Assembly (NCBI RefSeq): GCF_964340395.1
Contig: NC_135566.1
Location: forward strand, 10,664,501-10,728,500
From: Glandiceps talaboti
Lineage: Eukaryota; Hemichordata; Enteropneusta; Spengelidae
Direction: 5' to 3'
DNA length: 64,000 nucleotides
The translations under genes and the position numbers were made by a program. Shown piece by piece: positions 1-10,769 of this stretch (position 1 is its first letter; each line of letters begins with the position of its first letter). Below the pieces are notes generated by a model that worked only from the letters and a program-made list of their open reading frames with translations, did no database searches and had not been told where the DNA came from.

Positions 1-581
1 GAGAATCATAACACTGTCAATACACTGGGATAATGTCAGCTGTTGGTAAAAGAGACAACAGTTACCCTACAATAGAGTTTTCAAGGTTTCAAATAAAAAG
101 GTTTTAAATATAAATATGCTGATATTCATATGTGCAACAGATATTCATATGTGCAACATTATAAAATTCACTGCGGCCATGTAATAACTAGGCCACTGGT
201 CTTTCCGATACACAATTACAATTAAAACTTTTGATTTTTTTTTTAATTTGAATTTACACTTTTACATTTTTAAGCTTGAATACATTTTAATAATAGAGGT
301 GAGAAAAAAATAGAACAATGAGGAGAATTTTATGATGTTGTGAGTCCCCTTCTTTTCAAACTACGAAAAATGTACTTTGCAAGTCCCAAGATTTCATTCA
401 TACTTTGTGTTTGCATTAAAAAGTATACAGTTTTGATATGTAGCGTTTGATGTATAATGTTGAGGAACATATTGTGATCTATAGTCAGATGTGAAAATGC
501 AAACTATTACAAAATGATATTCGTCATCTACCAAATTACATGAACAGAATATGTGCAAGATGATGTTACTATGACACTCAC

Positions 582-1096
582 ATCATTTTCATCTTTAAGT
601 CTTCTCTGTCCCCACCACACTGGATTGACATCTAGTATAACAACTAGTGAACTGGTTTCTTCATCTAAAACAGATAAAAAGAAATCAAATTAAATTAAAT
701 CATATTAAATTCATATCAAAAATGTCAATGCATAAAGATTATAAAATGTGAATGTAAAAAGTTGATAAAAGATACCATGGTTTTGACGATTTGGTCAGAG
801 TCAACTCAATTCTCAATTACTTCATTAATTTACTGTTTATGTATATCGCAAAATGATCAAGTGGAATAGTTTCATAGTTGGTTCTTTTTTACTAAAATGT
901 CACATTGTAAACCACAGTCACTTGTAGTTGTGATTTAGCCGAGATCAAGACACTTGACAAACTTGCTTGACACAAAAGTCTATTTGTGAGTCAATCTAAG
1001 GCTGTGTGTCAAGTATTATCACCAGGACGACCACGAAAGGACGATTTGTTCCAGTTGTTCTTCACCAGTATTTTTGCTAAAGGCGGTATCATCACC

Positions 1097-1160
<64 letters not shown>

Positions 1161-1522
1161 ACTTGAAAGCATCATATTACTGAAAAGAATTTGTTCCGAG
1201 GAAGATCATGAGAAGTCAGCATTTTGGGGAAGGTCTCTGACCAACAGTACCCCTTCAGATATAACCCTGTTGCTGATCCTAATGGGGTATAATTTATAAA
1301 GAAGGGCTTCCGTCGAGTAAATCTTGCCTTCTTTGTACTTAGCTAGCTGCAGCTGTCATATTACGTCAAGTCTGTGCAAGCGCATTGAGATATATTGTCG
1401 GACAACTTTTTCTCTCAACATTTAGTCCGTCCGCGCTCCTTTAACGCTGCCCTGAAGCGCCTTCACGTGTAAACATGAACATTGATGAAGCAACATTGCG
1501 TTTTCAACTTACCAGCAGCCAT
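582..1522 (-). CDS. GTF2H3: TFIIH subunit p34 (GTF2H3), N-terminal exons only
   Basis: Partial gene; the rest lies left of the window. Two coding exons read on the minus strand: exon 1 at 1522-1513 (Met-Ala-Ala plus one base, donor gtaagt) and exon 2 at 664-582 (acceptor ttttag, donor gtgagt). The phases join to give MAADEETSSLVVILDVNPVW followed by WGQRRLKDEND. This matches the start of vertebrate GTF2H3/Tfb4, where the VWA-like domain opens with LLVIVVDANPIWWG. From family knowledge, p34 is a core TFIIH subunit that pairs with p44 and acts in transcription initiation and nucleotide excision repair in the nucleus. Only about 31 residues are visible, so the identity rests on this short block and on synteny: GTF2H3 and EIF2B1 are also divergent neighbours in human. 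Positions 1-581 hold intron sequence in which I see no further exon. Confidence 0.85.
1082..1160. repeat. (CAT)n microsatellite
   Basis: About 24 near-perfect CAT/TCA triplets with a few CAC interruptions, inside GTF2H3 intron 1. It produces a false open frame with a poly-isoleucine run on the plus strand. Confidence 0.95.
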
Positions 1523-1722
1523 TTTCATTCACATGGTCAACAAAGGGTGAGTAGGTTGTAACACAGTGTCTGATTGGAGGTGTCGTCATCGCTGTCCAAT
1601 CATAAAGCGTTTTACATTATCAGTATTTCATCAGCTGTTATCGCGAGAGGGCTTCCACGGCCACACGAGTGAAGAAGTAAATTAGCACGGTGTCGGTGGT
1701 TTTTTTTTCGAAGATAAGCAAT
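1523..1722. promoter_or_regulatory. Bidirectional promoter between GTF2H3 and EIF2B1
   Basis: Two hundred bases separate the start codons of the two divergent genes, so one region must hold both 5' UTRs and both promoters. It contains a CCAAT box on the plus strand (1596-1600) and another on the minus strand (ATTGG at 1573-1577), about 20 bp apart, and no convincing TATA box. Opposed CCAAT boxes without TATA are typical of housekeeping bidirectional promoters. Transcription start sites cannot be placed from sequence alone. Confidence 0.7.
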
Positions 1723-3584
1723 ATGGACAAGGAAGGTTAGTTTTATTGATAACAAAAATGAACAGACAAGACAAATTTACGTTCTTAAAGAAGGAATGAT
1801 CTGCACTACTTGCCAAATATTCTGTTTGTAGCGGAAATAGCCAAATGACGTTTGTGTTATATTTTGATCACTAGCCAGGTATATTATTACATCATGGAGT
1901 GCAACACTTGATATTATATTTGAATGTAACTCCAGATTTACACTTTTCCCATAAAAAAGAAAACATTGCCTTTATGAAGTTGAGGAAAACCTGTCAATTA
2001 ATCTATAGTTTTTTTAATTACCATACTGCATAGACCTTGGAGTTAACCGATCACAGGGGATCAGGCTCATTTAGTTTTGTTTACGAAAACAAACAAACAA
2101 ACAAACAAACACACACATAAATAAATAAATAAATAAATAAATACTGACAAACATCAACAATAGAGTAATAAAAAAATCGGTATCAACAATAATGAATGTT
2201 TCGCAGTATCAAGAATTAGTGAGTGTGTGTTTTCCTATATGCACATACTCCGCAATTGTGACTATTTTGCATATAGGAAAACATATACTAATTCGTCTTA
2301 CTGTGAAATATTCATTATTGTTGATACTGATTTGTGATTACTCTGTTGTTGATGATTGTCGGCATTTTATTTATGTGTTTGTTTGATTGATTGATTGTTT
2401 GTTTGTTTGTTTGTTTTCGTAAACAAAAACTAACTGAGCCTGAGTCTCCTGTGAATTGCTTTTAGTCAATGAATTGATATAAGTACTGTCTCTGACAGTC
2501 CGAGGACGCTCTGACTTGAGTACAGCATCAGATACATTTGGTCGGTGTGAGAATGGAGTCATACCAACCAAATATATTTGACTCCGTTCTCAAGTCGGAG
2601 CCTCCTCAGACTATGCCACTGACAAAAATAAAGTTTGATCTAAAAATATGCTTTTGAATGTCTATTTGTTTTCATATACAGAGGTTGTGGCACACTTCAT
2701 GAGATGTATGGAGGAGGACCCAGACAAGTCATCAGCTGTTGCTGCTATTCATACATTGATTGATTTCCTGAAAGTCAATACAGGTATGTTTGTTTTGTGT
2801 TTTAAATCAATGACAGTCTTCATTTCAAGAATAAGAGATATGTGAAGTAATGTGGTTGATCTGTATGTAAGATATTCATTTCACTGTTAAAACTTGAAAT
2901 CGTAGGGGAGTGATTGGATAATCTTACCCAAGACTTGCCCAAAATCATAAACTTACCAAAGTGGAAATGCACCATGTTTTACTACATTGACTCATTTGTA
3001 GTGCTTACTATGGTCGAATACTATATCTAAACATATTCCATGATATTCTTCTTGTGTTATAGCTGAGACACTGTCAGGATTGAGAGCCCAGTTAAAAGAC
3101 TGCATAGATTGGTTAACACACACAGATAGTATGGTTACATCTATATCATCGGGGTGTGAACTCTTTCTGAGGTTCATCACGTTGGCTTCCTTGGAACATT
3201 CTGTAAGTATTCTCATTCATATTTTTTTCACTGTACTCCCTTGCAGTAATTAGTCCTAGCAACTAGTAACTACTGTATGCTAAGCAACCACCGTAGTCCT
3301 AGCAACCTCGTCATCCCATGAACCCCTGTAGCCCTCACAACCACTGTTGGCCAAGCATCCATTGTAGTCTTAGCAATCACTGTCGGCCTAGCAACCTGTA
3401 CTTTGCAGGACTAAATGGCAAAAGAAATCTTCTATTCCATCCAGTGTAATACACTTTAGATGTTATTTTGTAATGCTAATTATTGTTGCTTGGTTCTGTT
3501 CCCATAATGTCCTGTAATTTATTTTGTAACAATGTCTCTAATCTTTCACATGGTATAGATTTGTTGTCTGCCAAACCTAATTGC

Positions 3585-3618
<34 letters not shown>

Positions 3619-6600
3619 ATGATCACAATAACTTTCACATCTGTGAGGTTCAAGTTGTTTATTCTGCAAACATGGCCATAAATAGGCTAACATAACATCA
3701 AATGTTGAAAGGAGTATTGTTTACATAAGTTTCACGAATTTTCAGAATTCTTTCATGTATTTTTTTTTTATTTTCTAGAACTTTCAAGAATGTAAGAAAA
3801 TCCTGATTGAGAGAGGACAACTGTTTCTGAACAAAGTTGCCAAAGCAAGACAGAAGATTGCTAGGCTAGGGAGTCCATTTATACAGGATGGCTGTGTGAG
3901 TTGCCATTTCCAGTTAGTGTTGAGAATCATTATTATACAGAGTTCAAAGGTCACGATATACTCCTATTCAACTACTACCTTTGCTTTCCAATATAAAAAG
4001 ACAGCAAAGTTACATCTGCAAGAAAATTGTGTAATAAATCAAATTGTATATGTTTTCTTCTTATATTGTAACCATACTCAAAGATCAGTTGTGAACTTGC
4101 CTGCATTGTGGGCATTGGAAGTATTAGCTGTAACTGTGAATAAACCAAATACCACAGATTTGCTTGGCTGCAACAAATGTTTGTGGCTGGAAAGAAATTA
4201 AACCGATTCAATGCATACACTTGATGTTGATGAAATGAGTGAATTTCAACAAATCCATCAAAAATTCAATATGCCTCCTCCAATGGGTTTCACACAACAC
4301 AGTTTAAAATTAATTCCCGCAAAGTGCTGCATATTTCAGCAAAAGATTTTAACTTTGAGTGTTGCTACATATTGAGTTATGTTGTATACAGTGAAAACAG
4401 TCAATTGCGGGTTACTTAGTCTGTTGGGTATGCTGTGACAGGGCGCCCTCACACATCTGTCAATCCTATTGAGGGCGGAGTGACACAACATATTTTAGTC
4501 TATATACTACTGCGAGACTGCCGTTTAACGTAGTTGTAATTTTATGAAAACTTCAGTGTTTGATTCAAATCTACACGATACTCACAACATAGACAATTCA
4601 GCTTGTAAGTTTTATCTGTTTTGTTTGTTTGTTTGTGCTTACAGACAATCTTGACACATTCCTACTCAAGAGTTGTCCTGACAATACTCCAAGAAGCAGC
4701 AGCTTGCAAGAAGAGGTTCAATGTGTACGTCACGGAATCATGTCCAGATAAATCAGGGTAGGACAATAGACCATTATTACGTTTAGTGCCCTCTAGTGTT
4801 CCCTAGGGTCATGTCCAGATAAATTGGGGTAGGACAATAGACCATCATTATGTGTAGTGCCCTCTAGTGTTCCCTAGGGTCATGTCCAGATAAATCAGGG
4901 TAGGACAATAGACCATCATCATGTTTAGTGCCCTCTAGTGTTACCTAGGGTCATGTCCATATAAATGAGGGTAGGACAACAGACCATTATTACGTTTAGT
5001 GCCCTCTAGTGTTCCCTAGGGTCATGTCCAGATAAATTGGGGTAGGACAATAGACCATCATTATGTTTAGTGCCCTCTAGTGTTCCATAGGGTCATGTCC
5101 TGATAAATGAGGGCAGGACAATAAACCATCATTATGATTAGCACCTTGTAGTTTTCCTTCCTGTCCAGAAATGTCAGGATAAGACAAAACCCTTTGTATT
5201 TTTAGTATCCCCAATATTCCGTAGAGTCTTGCCCAGATTTCAGTGTAGGACAACATACCCTTTGTATGTTTAGCATCCTCTAGTGTTGAGTTAAGTAAGG
5301 TTATCATAATAACTCATTTGTATAAACAACGCCCTCTGGTGTTTATTGGCATCTTGTCCACTTAAGTTGATAGGACAGTGCTGGTAAATGTCATCCTCCA
5401 TAGTATTTGTGTTAGATACCTATCTAGATTATTTTAATACAGGGAATACTCCATTTTAGTCACGTACTAGTAATGATTATTTAAGGTTAGACTTGTGCAA
5501 TTTTTGTTCAATCTGTACATTTGTTTTCACATTCCAGGTACGTTATGGCGAATAAATTGCGAGAAGTCGGTATTCCTGTTACAGTGATTCTGGATTCAGC
5601 AGCAGGGTAAGATAAATACTGACTGTAAATCACTTTAGATTCTTCTGCATCATATCCAATATCTATAACCATGAGATCTACCTTTCAACTAAAGAATCAA
5701 TTACAAGATTGGACAATAATTCAGAATCTGTCCTCTGAATATATACCTTAACCTCTCAAACATGATGATTAGAAAATGTTAAAATATTGCCTCATCAAAT
5801 TTTTGCTCCCTTTCACAGAAATCCACACAGAAGAGAAGATGTTTTTCATATACCAGTAAATGGTGCTTCTCTTTGTAACACATATAAAGTAACACCTATT
5901 CTTTCTTGTGCACAATATATAAACATGTGTTTTGACTCAACATATTTAATTCATACTCATTTTCTGTTGCAAGAACACAAAGAGAACTTTTCCAAGATAT
6001 GATTTATGTATCCATAAATGTCAAAGGCAATAAGATAATAAACTTCTTCCTTCATATTTGAAAATGATTGATATAGAGAGATTTGGCCTGTCCATCATCC
6101 ATCCACTTTCACTAAGTATTATTGCTGTGCACTAATCTGTACTGAAAGTGATACTTAAAAAGAGTCTGATCTTGCACGATGTTGTCTTCCAAATCAGGTA
6201 TATTATGGAGAAAGTTGACATGGTGATAGTAGGTGCTGAAGGAGTGGTTGAAAGTGGAGGTATTATCAACAAAGTAAGCTATATCCTATATCCTATATCA
6301 TTATTTTACCTGCCCTTGTATGCCAGTATGATGTTGTGATGCTAACTATTAAACCTGCGTGACATTATGACTGAAAGTAACCTATAGCTTGACAGTATGA
6401 CCTCAAGTAACATATAGCCTGACATTGTGACCAGCCTTGTGAACCTACAATCTGTGCACGGACTTTTAATCATATTGCTGCATGTCTTGCACTAAAAACT
6501 TTGACACTGTTTATGTCTTTGTTGCCAACAGATTGGTACTTATCAGTTAGGAGTATGTACCAAAGCTGCTAACAAACCACTGTATGTAGTTGCCGAGAGT

Positions 6601-7428
6601 TTCAAATTTGTAAGGTTTTACCCACTCAATCAACAAGATGTACCAAATGAATACAGGGTAAGTGGACAGTTTTAACATTCCATTGTAACTTGGTATATCG
6701 CACACACAAGTTCAACAAGTCAGTGGCAAACTGAAACCTTTACTATAAAGATGACATTATGAGAGATGTGTAAAAAGAAGAATAGGGAACTTGCAATCCA
6801 GACTGAGCATGCTCAGACACAAAGCACTATGGGATTATCTGTGGTTATCGTAATACCTCATCTAGAGCTACTGATAAAATTAACCTCCCTCAATTGTCAG
6901 GGTAACTATGGATTGATTATTTGTGGTTACAAACAATGTATCAACATTGTTTACAATACTAATTGATTAGTATTTAGTATTACATTTCCCATGATGCAAC
7001 ATTCAACATGGTGGGTTTGCAAGTTCCCTATTACCAACTACCGAGAAGTGTCACTTGTTCTTTTCCTGGTGGTCTTAACTTCTATATACATCAGGGTATA
7101 CCTCTACATATGACAATACTGTGCTTCATTCCTACACAGTAATAACTGTATATAAGATGAACATACTGTTATAGTTAATTTACTTTGTATGGTGCATCCA
7201 GTTTTGATACTAATAGCATTTTACAAGCTGAGCACACTCTGATATGCTTTTTTTTTTCATTTATTGTTTCAGTACCGTGCCTCCACTCTAAAGAGCAAGA
7301 GTGATTTACAAGATGAGCACCCCCTGACAGATTATACACCACCAGCTTTTATCACACTAATCTTCACAGACCTAGGAGTTCTTACACCAACTGCTATCAG
7401 TGATGAACTCATCAAGTTATATCTTTGA
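1723..7428 (+). CDS. EIF2B1: Translation initiation factor eIF2B subunit alpha
   Basis: Nine coding exons: 1723-1735, 2682-2783, 3063-3202, 3779-3895, 4645-4757, 5538-5606, 6198-6273, 6532-6657 and 7273-7428. They total 912 nt, giving 303 aa against 305 in human. All introns are GT/AG and the phases close. The product belongs to the eIF2B alpha/beta/delta family: an N-terminal helical domain (about residues 1-120), then a Rossmann-like domain with recognisable blocks [49 protein letters not shown] and TDLGVLTP, ending ELIKLYL as in vertebrates. eIF2B is the cytosolic GDP/GTP exchange factor for eIF2; the alpha dimer joins the two halves of the decamer and takes part in sensing phosphorylated eIF2 in the integrated stress response. 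It is divergent with GTF2H3. The end of exon 5 belongs to a 71-bp tandem repeat that continues into the intron. AATAAA at 7651-7656 is a plausible poly(A) signal. Confidence 0.96.
2049..2459. mobile_element. Long foldback (inverted-repeat) element in EIF2B1 intron 1
   Basis: The left arm (about 2049-2245) and right arm (about 2265-2459) are imperfect reverse complements over most of their length. Matching blocks include GTTTACGAAAACAAACAAAC at 2089 onward against its complement near 2405-2425, TATCAACAATAATGAAT against ATTCATTATTGTTGATA, and TTTTCCTATATGCA against TGCATATAGGAAAA at the centre. Small (AAAC)n and (AAAT)n runs lie in both arms. It has the structure of a MITE-like foldback transposon. 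The segment TAGTT..GTTTACGAAAACAAACA recurs at 56763-56800, so it is a dispersed family. No coding capacity. Confidence 0.75.
3245..3415. repeat. Degenerate minisatellite in EIF2B1 intron 3
   Basis: Diverged tandem units built on 'GTCCTAGCAACCACTGTA', with about six to eight recognisable copies of 'agcaacc' or 'agcaatc' followed by 'actgt'. No coding content. Confidence 0.6.
3590..3618. repeat. (CAGA)n microsatellite
   Basis: Short tetranucleotide run in EIF2B1 intron 3. Confidence 0.9.
4738..5163 (+). repeat. 71-bp minisatellite spanning the exon 5 donor of EIF2B1
   Basis: Units start with TCATGTCCAGATAAAT at 4738, 4809, 4880, 4951, 5022 and 5093, exactly 71 bp apart. More degenerate copies continue to about 5400. 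The first unit begins inside exon 5: its first 20 bases encode the exon end and are followed by the real donor at 4758. Each of the next copies therefore carries a duplicate of the exon tail, and most also keep a GGGTAGGA donor-like site. Confidence 0.95.
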
Positions 7429-8441
7429 CATAAACCTAAGGATGCCACTTCTGCTTCATGCTCTCAATAGTTCTGACATTGTCTAATATTTGATATTGCA
7501 CAGACATATACTTGCTCATACCATGTACATTCAAAATGCAAAAAAAAGAGGAAATAATACTTTTCGGCAGTATTCAATACAATGAGAAGAGCTGAAGAAA
7601 TCATGTTTACTTGACATACATCTGGCTTGGAATTCATGCTTATATTTATCAATAAACGCCCTGCCAGCAAATAGTATATCTTTCACCATTTCTTCATTGC
7701 TGTGTTTGTCAGCAATGATTCTCTGGTTCAAATGTTACCATAAACACACTAAGAATATAGTGCTTAATTATCCACCGACCCCACTAACAAAGAAAGAACT
7801 ACCGGGGGGTAGGCAGTGAATGGAAGGGAGTGACAGACATATTTTGAGCGTATTAGATACTGCTTTACAATATGTTTCTTGGGTATTCACAGCATGGATT
7901 TCAGGTAGTAACACTGTTGATTAAACCCTTTTTGAACTCAATACTTTACATGTAAAGGTTGTTGCTGGGTTAGGATTGGAACTCAGGTTAGCTGTCTGTC
8001 AGAGTTATAGAAAAAGTTGGTCCTGTACAAAAGTATGCTGACATCTAATCCTTATGGCTTCACTGATATGATACTGCTAATATGAAAAACTGGGATTGAA
8101 TCATGGGCCTTTAACAAATTGTCAATTTCACCCATAAAACTTGTATGGTGGAAATATTTAATGTAGTTTGTGACTCGTACATGCATACCTCAAGATTGGA
8201 ACCATGTCCATTTCAATACACTTCAGGTTCCTCTATGGGCTCACAATTTGTGCCTACATGTGTTACATGGCTTCAACTGTAAATACAAGTACAGATTTCA
8301 ATTACACAAATAAACACAATGTTGATGTATATGGTCATGATGTATACATTCAGTTAGCTTTAATATAGACCCTAAAAAAGTACTCAATGGTTAGGTAGGC
8401 AGCTTATCAGTTTGAAAGTCATAAAGATAACTGAGGGATCG

Positions 8442-8598
8442 AAATTAGCAGTAGTCCACAGCAAAGACTACTAAACATTGCATCTAGACTTACAAATTAG
8501 CAGTAGTCCAGGCCATATAGACTACCAAATATTGTATCTGGACTACCAAATTAGCAGTAGTCCAGGGCACAGACTACTAAACATTGTATCTAGACCTT
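8442..8598. repeat. Three tandem copies of a 52-54 bp unit
   Basis: The units start with AAATTAGCAGTAGTCCA at 8442, 8494 and 8548 and share 'gactac(t/c)aaa(c/t)attg(c/t)atct'. They lie downstream of EIF2B1. Confidence 0.85.
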
Positions 8599-9297
8599 TA
8601 CCTCATGTCACATGTCTGTATTTATTAATGCACAAGTGTTTTGTCTACAGTACAGTAAGCAGTGTGAAATTCATTTATCTACATGTACCCTCAGCTAAGT
8701 TTAGTTCCATACAAGACCTCACATTGTGCTTTGAATGGCTGTCTAAAAAAGCCAAATGACCATATTCAGCAGAATATGGATACCAAACTACTCTACACCT
8801 GAAAATGTGGCATCCACAATTTTACTAATTTGATAGAATTAAAAAACTTTGGACTGATGTGCCAAAACCAGAAAGATTTAAACAGACTACATACTAGGAG
8901 GACGCTTTAAACTTTGTTATTTTCCTTGAAAATGTTATAATTTTCAATTTAAAATAATTAGGTATGTATTTCTAGGAACAGATTGATTGCAAAATTATTT
9001 GAAATTTTTTACCCCAGTTTACAAGTGTGAAAATGACATCTGTTCTTCCAATGTACAAATTTTAGAATGTTACTATTGTTGTTTTGGAGATTTTTGTTTT
9101 CAGGGAAGAATTTATTTGTTAGTGCTTTTGTTTGCTATTTTTTTTTTACATTTGAATGTTTCCTTGAAGTGAAATGCCGCAATTTTTTTCATGATAGTAC
9201 AAGATATTTCCTGACCATTTACACATAATGATTTGTGCTAGCATTAGTCTTTAATGTTTGTCAGTGGAGAATATATTGTTCATGGTTCCAAGAATTC

Positions 9298-9468
9298 ATA
9301 GGACAGTAAAACATAGTTACTTTGGAATGATAAATTGGAAATGAATACGATGTTTCGATCCATCTACTACAGACCTTGATCATGCAAAATCTGTAGTAGA
9401 CAGATCAAAACGTCGCATTCATTTCCAATTTATCATTCCAAAGTAAATATATTTTACTCTGTGTCCTG
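9298..9468. mobile_element. MITE-like foldback element
   Basis: An inverted repeat with arms of about 75 bp. TTACTTTGGAATGATAAATT on the left (near 9317) is matched by its reverse complement near 9425-9447, and 'tctactacagac' by 'tctgtagtagac' nearer the centre. The ends resemble each other as GGACA..GTAAAA against TTTTAC..TGTCC. A related half-copy with 'acgttttgatccat...tactacggacct' lies at about 46230-46300. Confidence 0.7.
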
Positions 9469-10769
9469 TTTGTCAAGTTGTTAAAAGTCATACATTCTAA
9501 AGTCATGCAGTTAAGCATAGTCTATGAGTTAAGTCACTGATGAAACCCAGCCAGACAGGTATAGCTGCTTTTTAACTCATACCAACTCTCTTCATTACAG
9601 AATTGAACACATTTAACCACTACCCAATAGTCGTCACTCAGATTGCAACTACTGTAAACCCCCCCCCCCCCCATACATAGATGCAAATCTGTCATTGGTT
9701 GATTTGAGTCTTCTGTACAGTGTCTACACCCCCAACAGTTAGATTCTAGATGGTTTACAGAGTGAATTGAGGCTGTGATTTCCTTTAGGAATAGCTAAGG
9801 ACTGGGAGAGCTATTTAATACCACATTAGGATGTAGGTGTGCCTCTACTCTCGGTAGTTTTGCTTCTCAATCTTACCTTTATGAGTACATCACGACTATT
9901 TGTGGACAGAGAACCACAGAGGGAAAGTCAATAGTTTCCATTCAAACTCTTGCCCCATACCCAACCAATAAATACATGAATCGGGATATTAAACAGAGTT
10001 GTCACATTATTAGATCAGGCTGAAATATTAGAAGCAGCATTTCCATGGCCATACATAACTGAGTCTACAAGAAAATGTGATATTAATACAGCTAAAAAGA
10101 GCTGCATAAACACTTTTTTTTATTGTAAATAGTCTATACACATCAATAAAAATGTTGCTGTCAAACTTCATCAGTGCATTGCTTTGTATGTCTTCTACTT
10201 TCAACAGTACATACATAAACAATACTTGCATGCTACTGGCATTTGGAGAAGTACAGCTACATGTACTGCTTTACAAGGTTGTTTCTTCAGCGATCACATT
10301 TGCACTTCGATGCACATACAAGGAAATCAAGTATATTACACAAAATAGATAGTTCAGTGTAACAATGTCCATCATGACAATGTCCTTGCTATAAATACTC
10401 AACAATGAATAACATTCTTCAGCACATAAAGAGGTCCCAACTTGCATCAGTGACTACAATGATTGTCGTGCCACTGCAGTCACAGAGCTGTGTTGACAAT
10501 ATCAGTCAGTATACTAAAGTCTGCACTGACGAGTTTTTGAACCAGACATCCATCAGAGAAATATGGAGATTCCATTCAGAGGGCAACTTTTGACATGATC
10601 TTTAGGCAAAATGTTGAAATCAATTTCTAAACATGACTTATTTCTATGACTTCAGTTTTGAATTAAATCAAGATGAGCCAACATTTTACCACAAAGAGAA
10701 TACTTGTTTTAACATTTTTGTTAGAAAATGGGTTTGTACTGAAAGGGTTATGGCATCAATTCACTTTTA

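Larger units (their letters stand above)
7429..10769. other. Convergent intergenic region, EIF2B1 to MRPL50
   Basis: Holds the 3' UTRs of two convergent genes, a 53-bp tandem repeat (8442-8598), a foldback element (9298-9468) and a short poly-C run (9659-9672). I see no conserved coding exon on either strand. The short open frames here have no recognisable similarity and no splice context. Confidence 0.6.

Noticed and set aside
4738-5163. CRISPR-like regular repeat
   Set aside because: Units are contiguous 71-bp tandem copies without unique spacers, in a eukaryotic intron.
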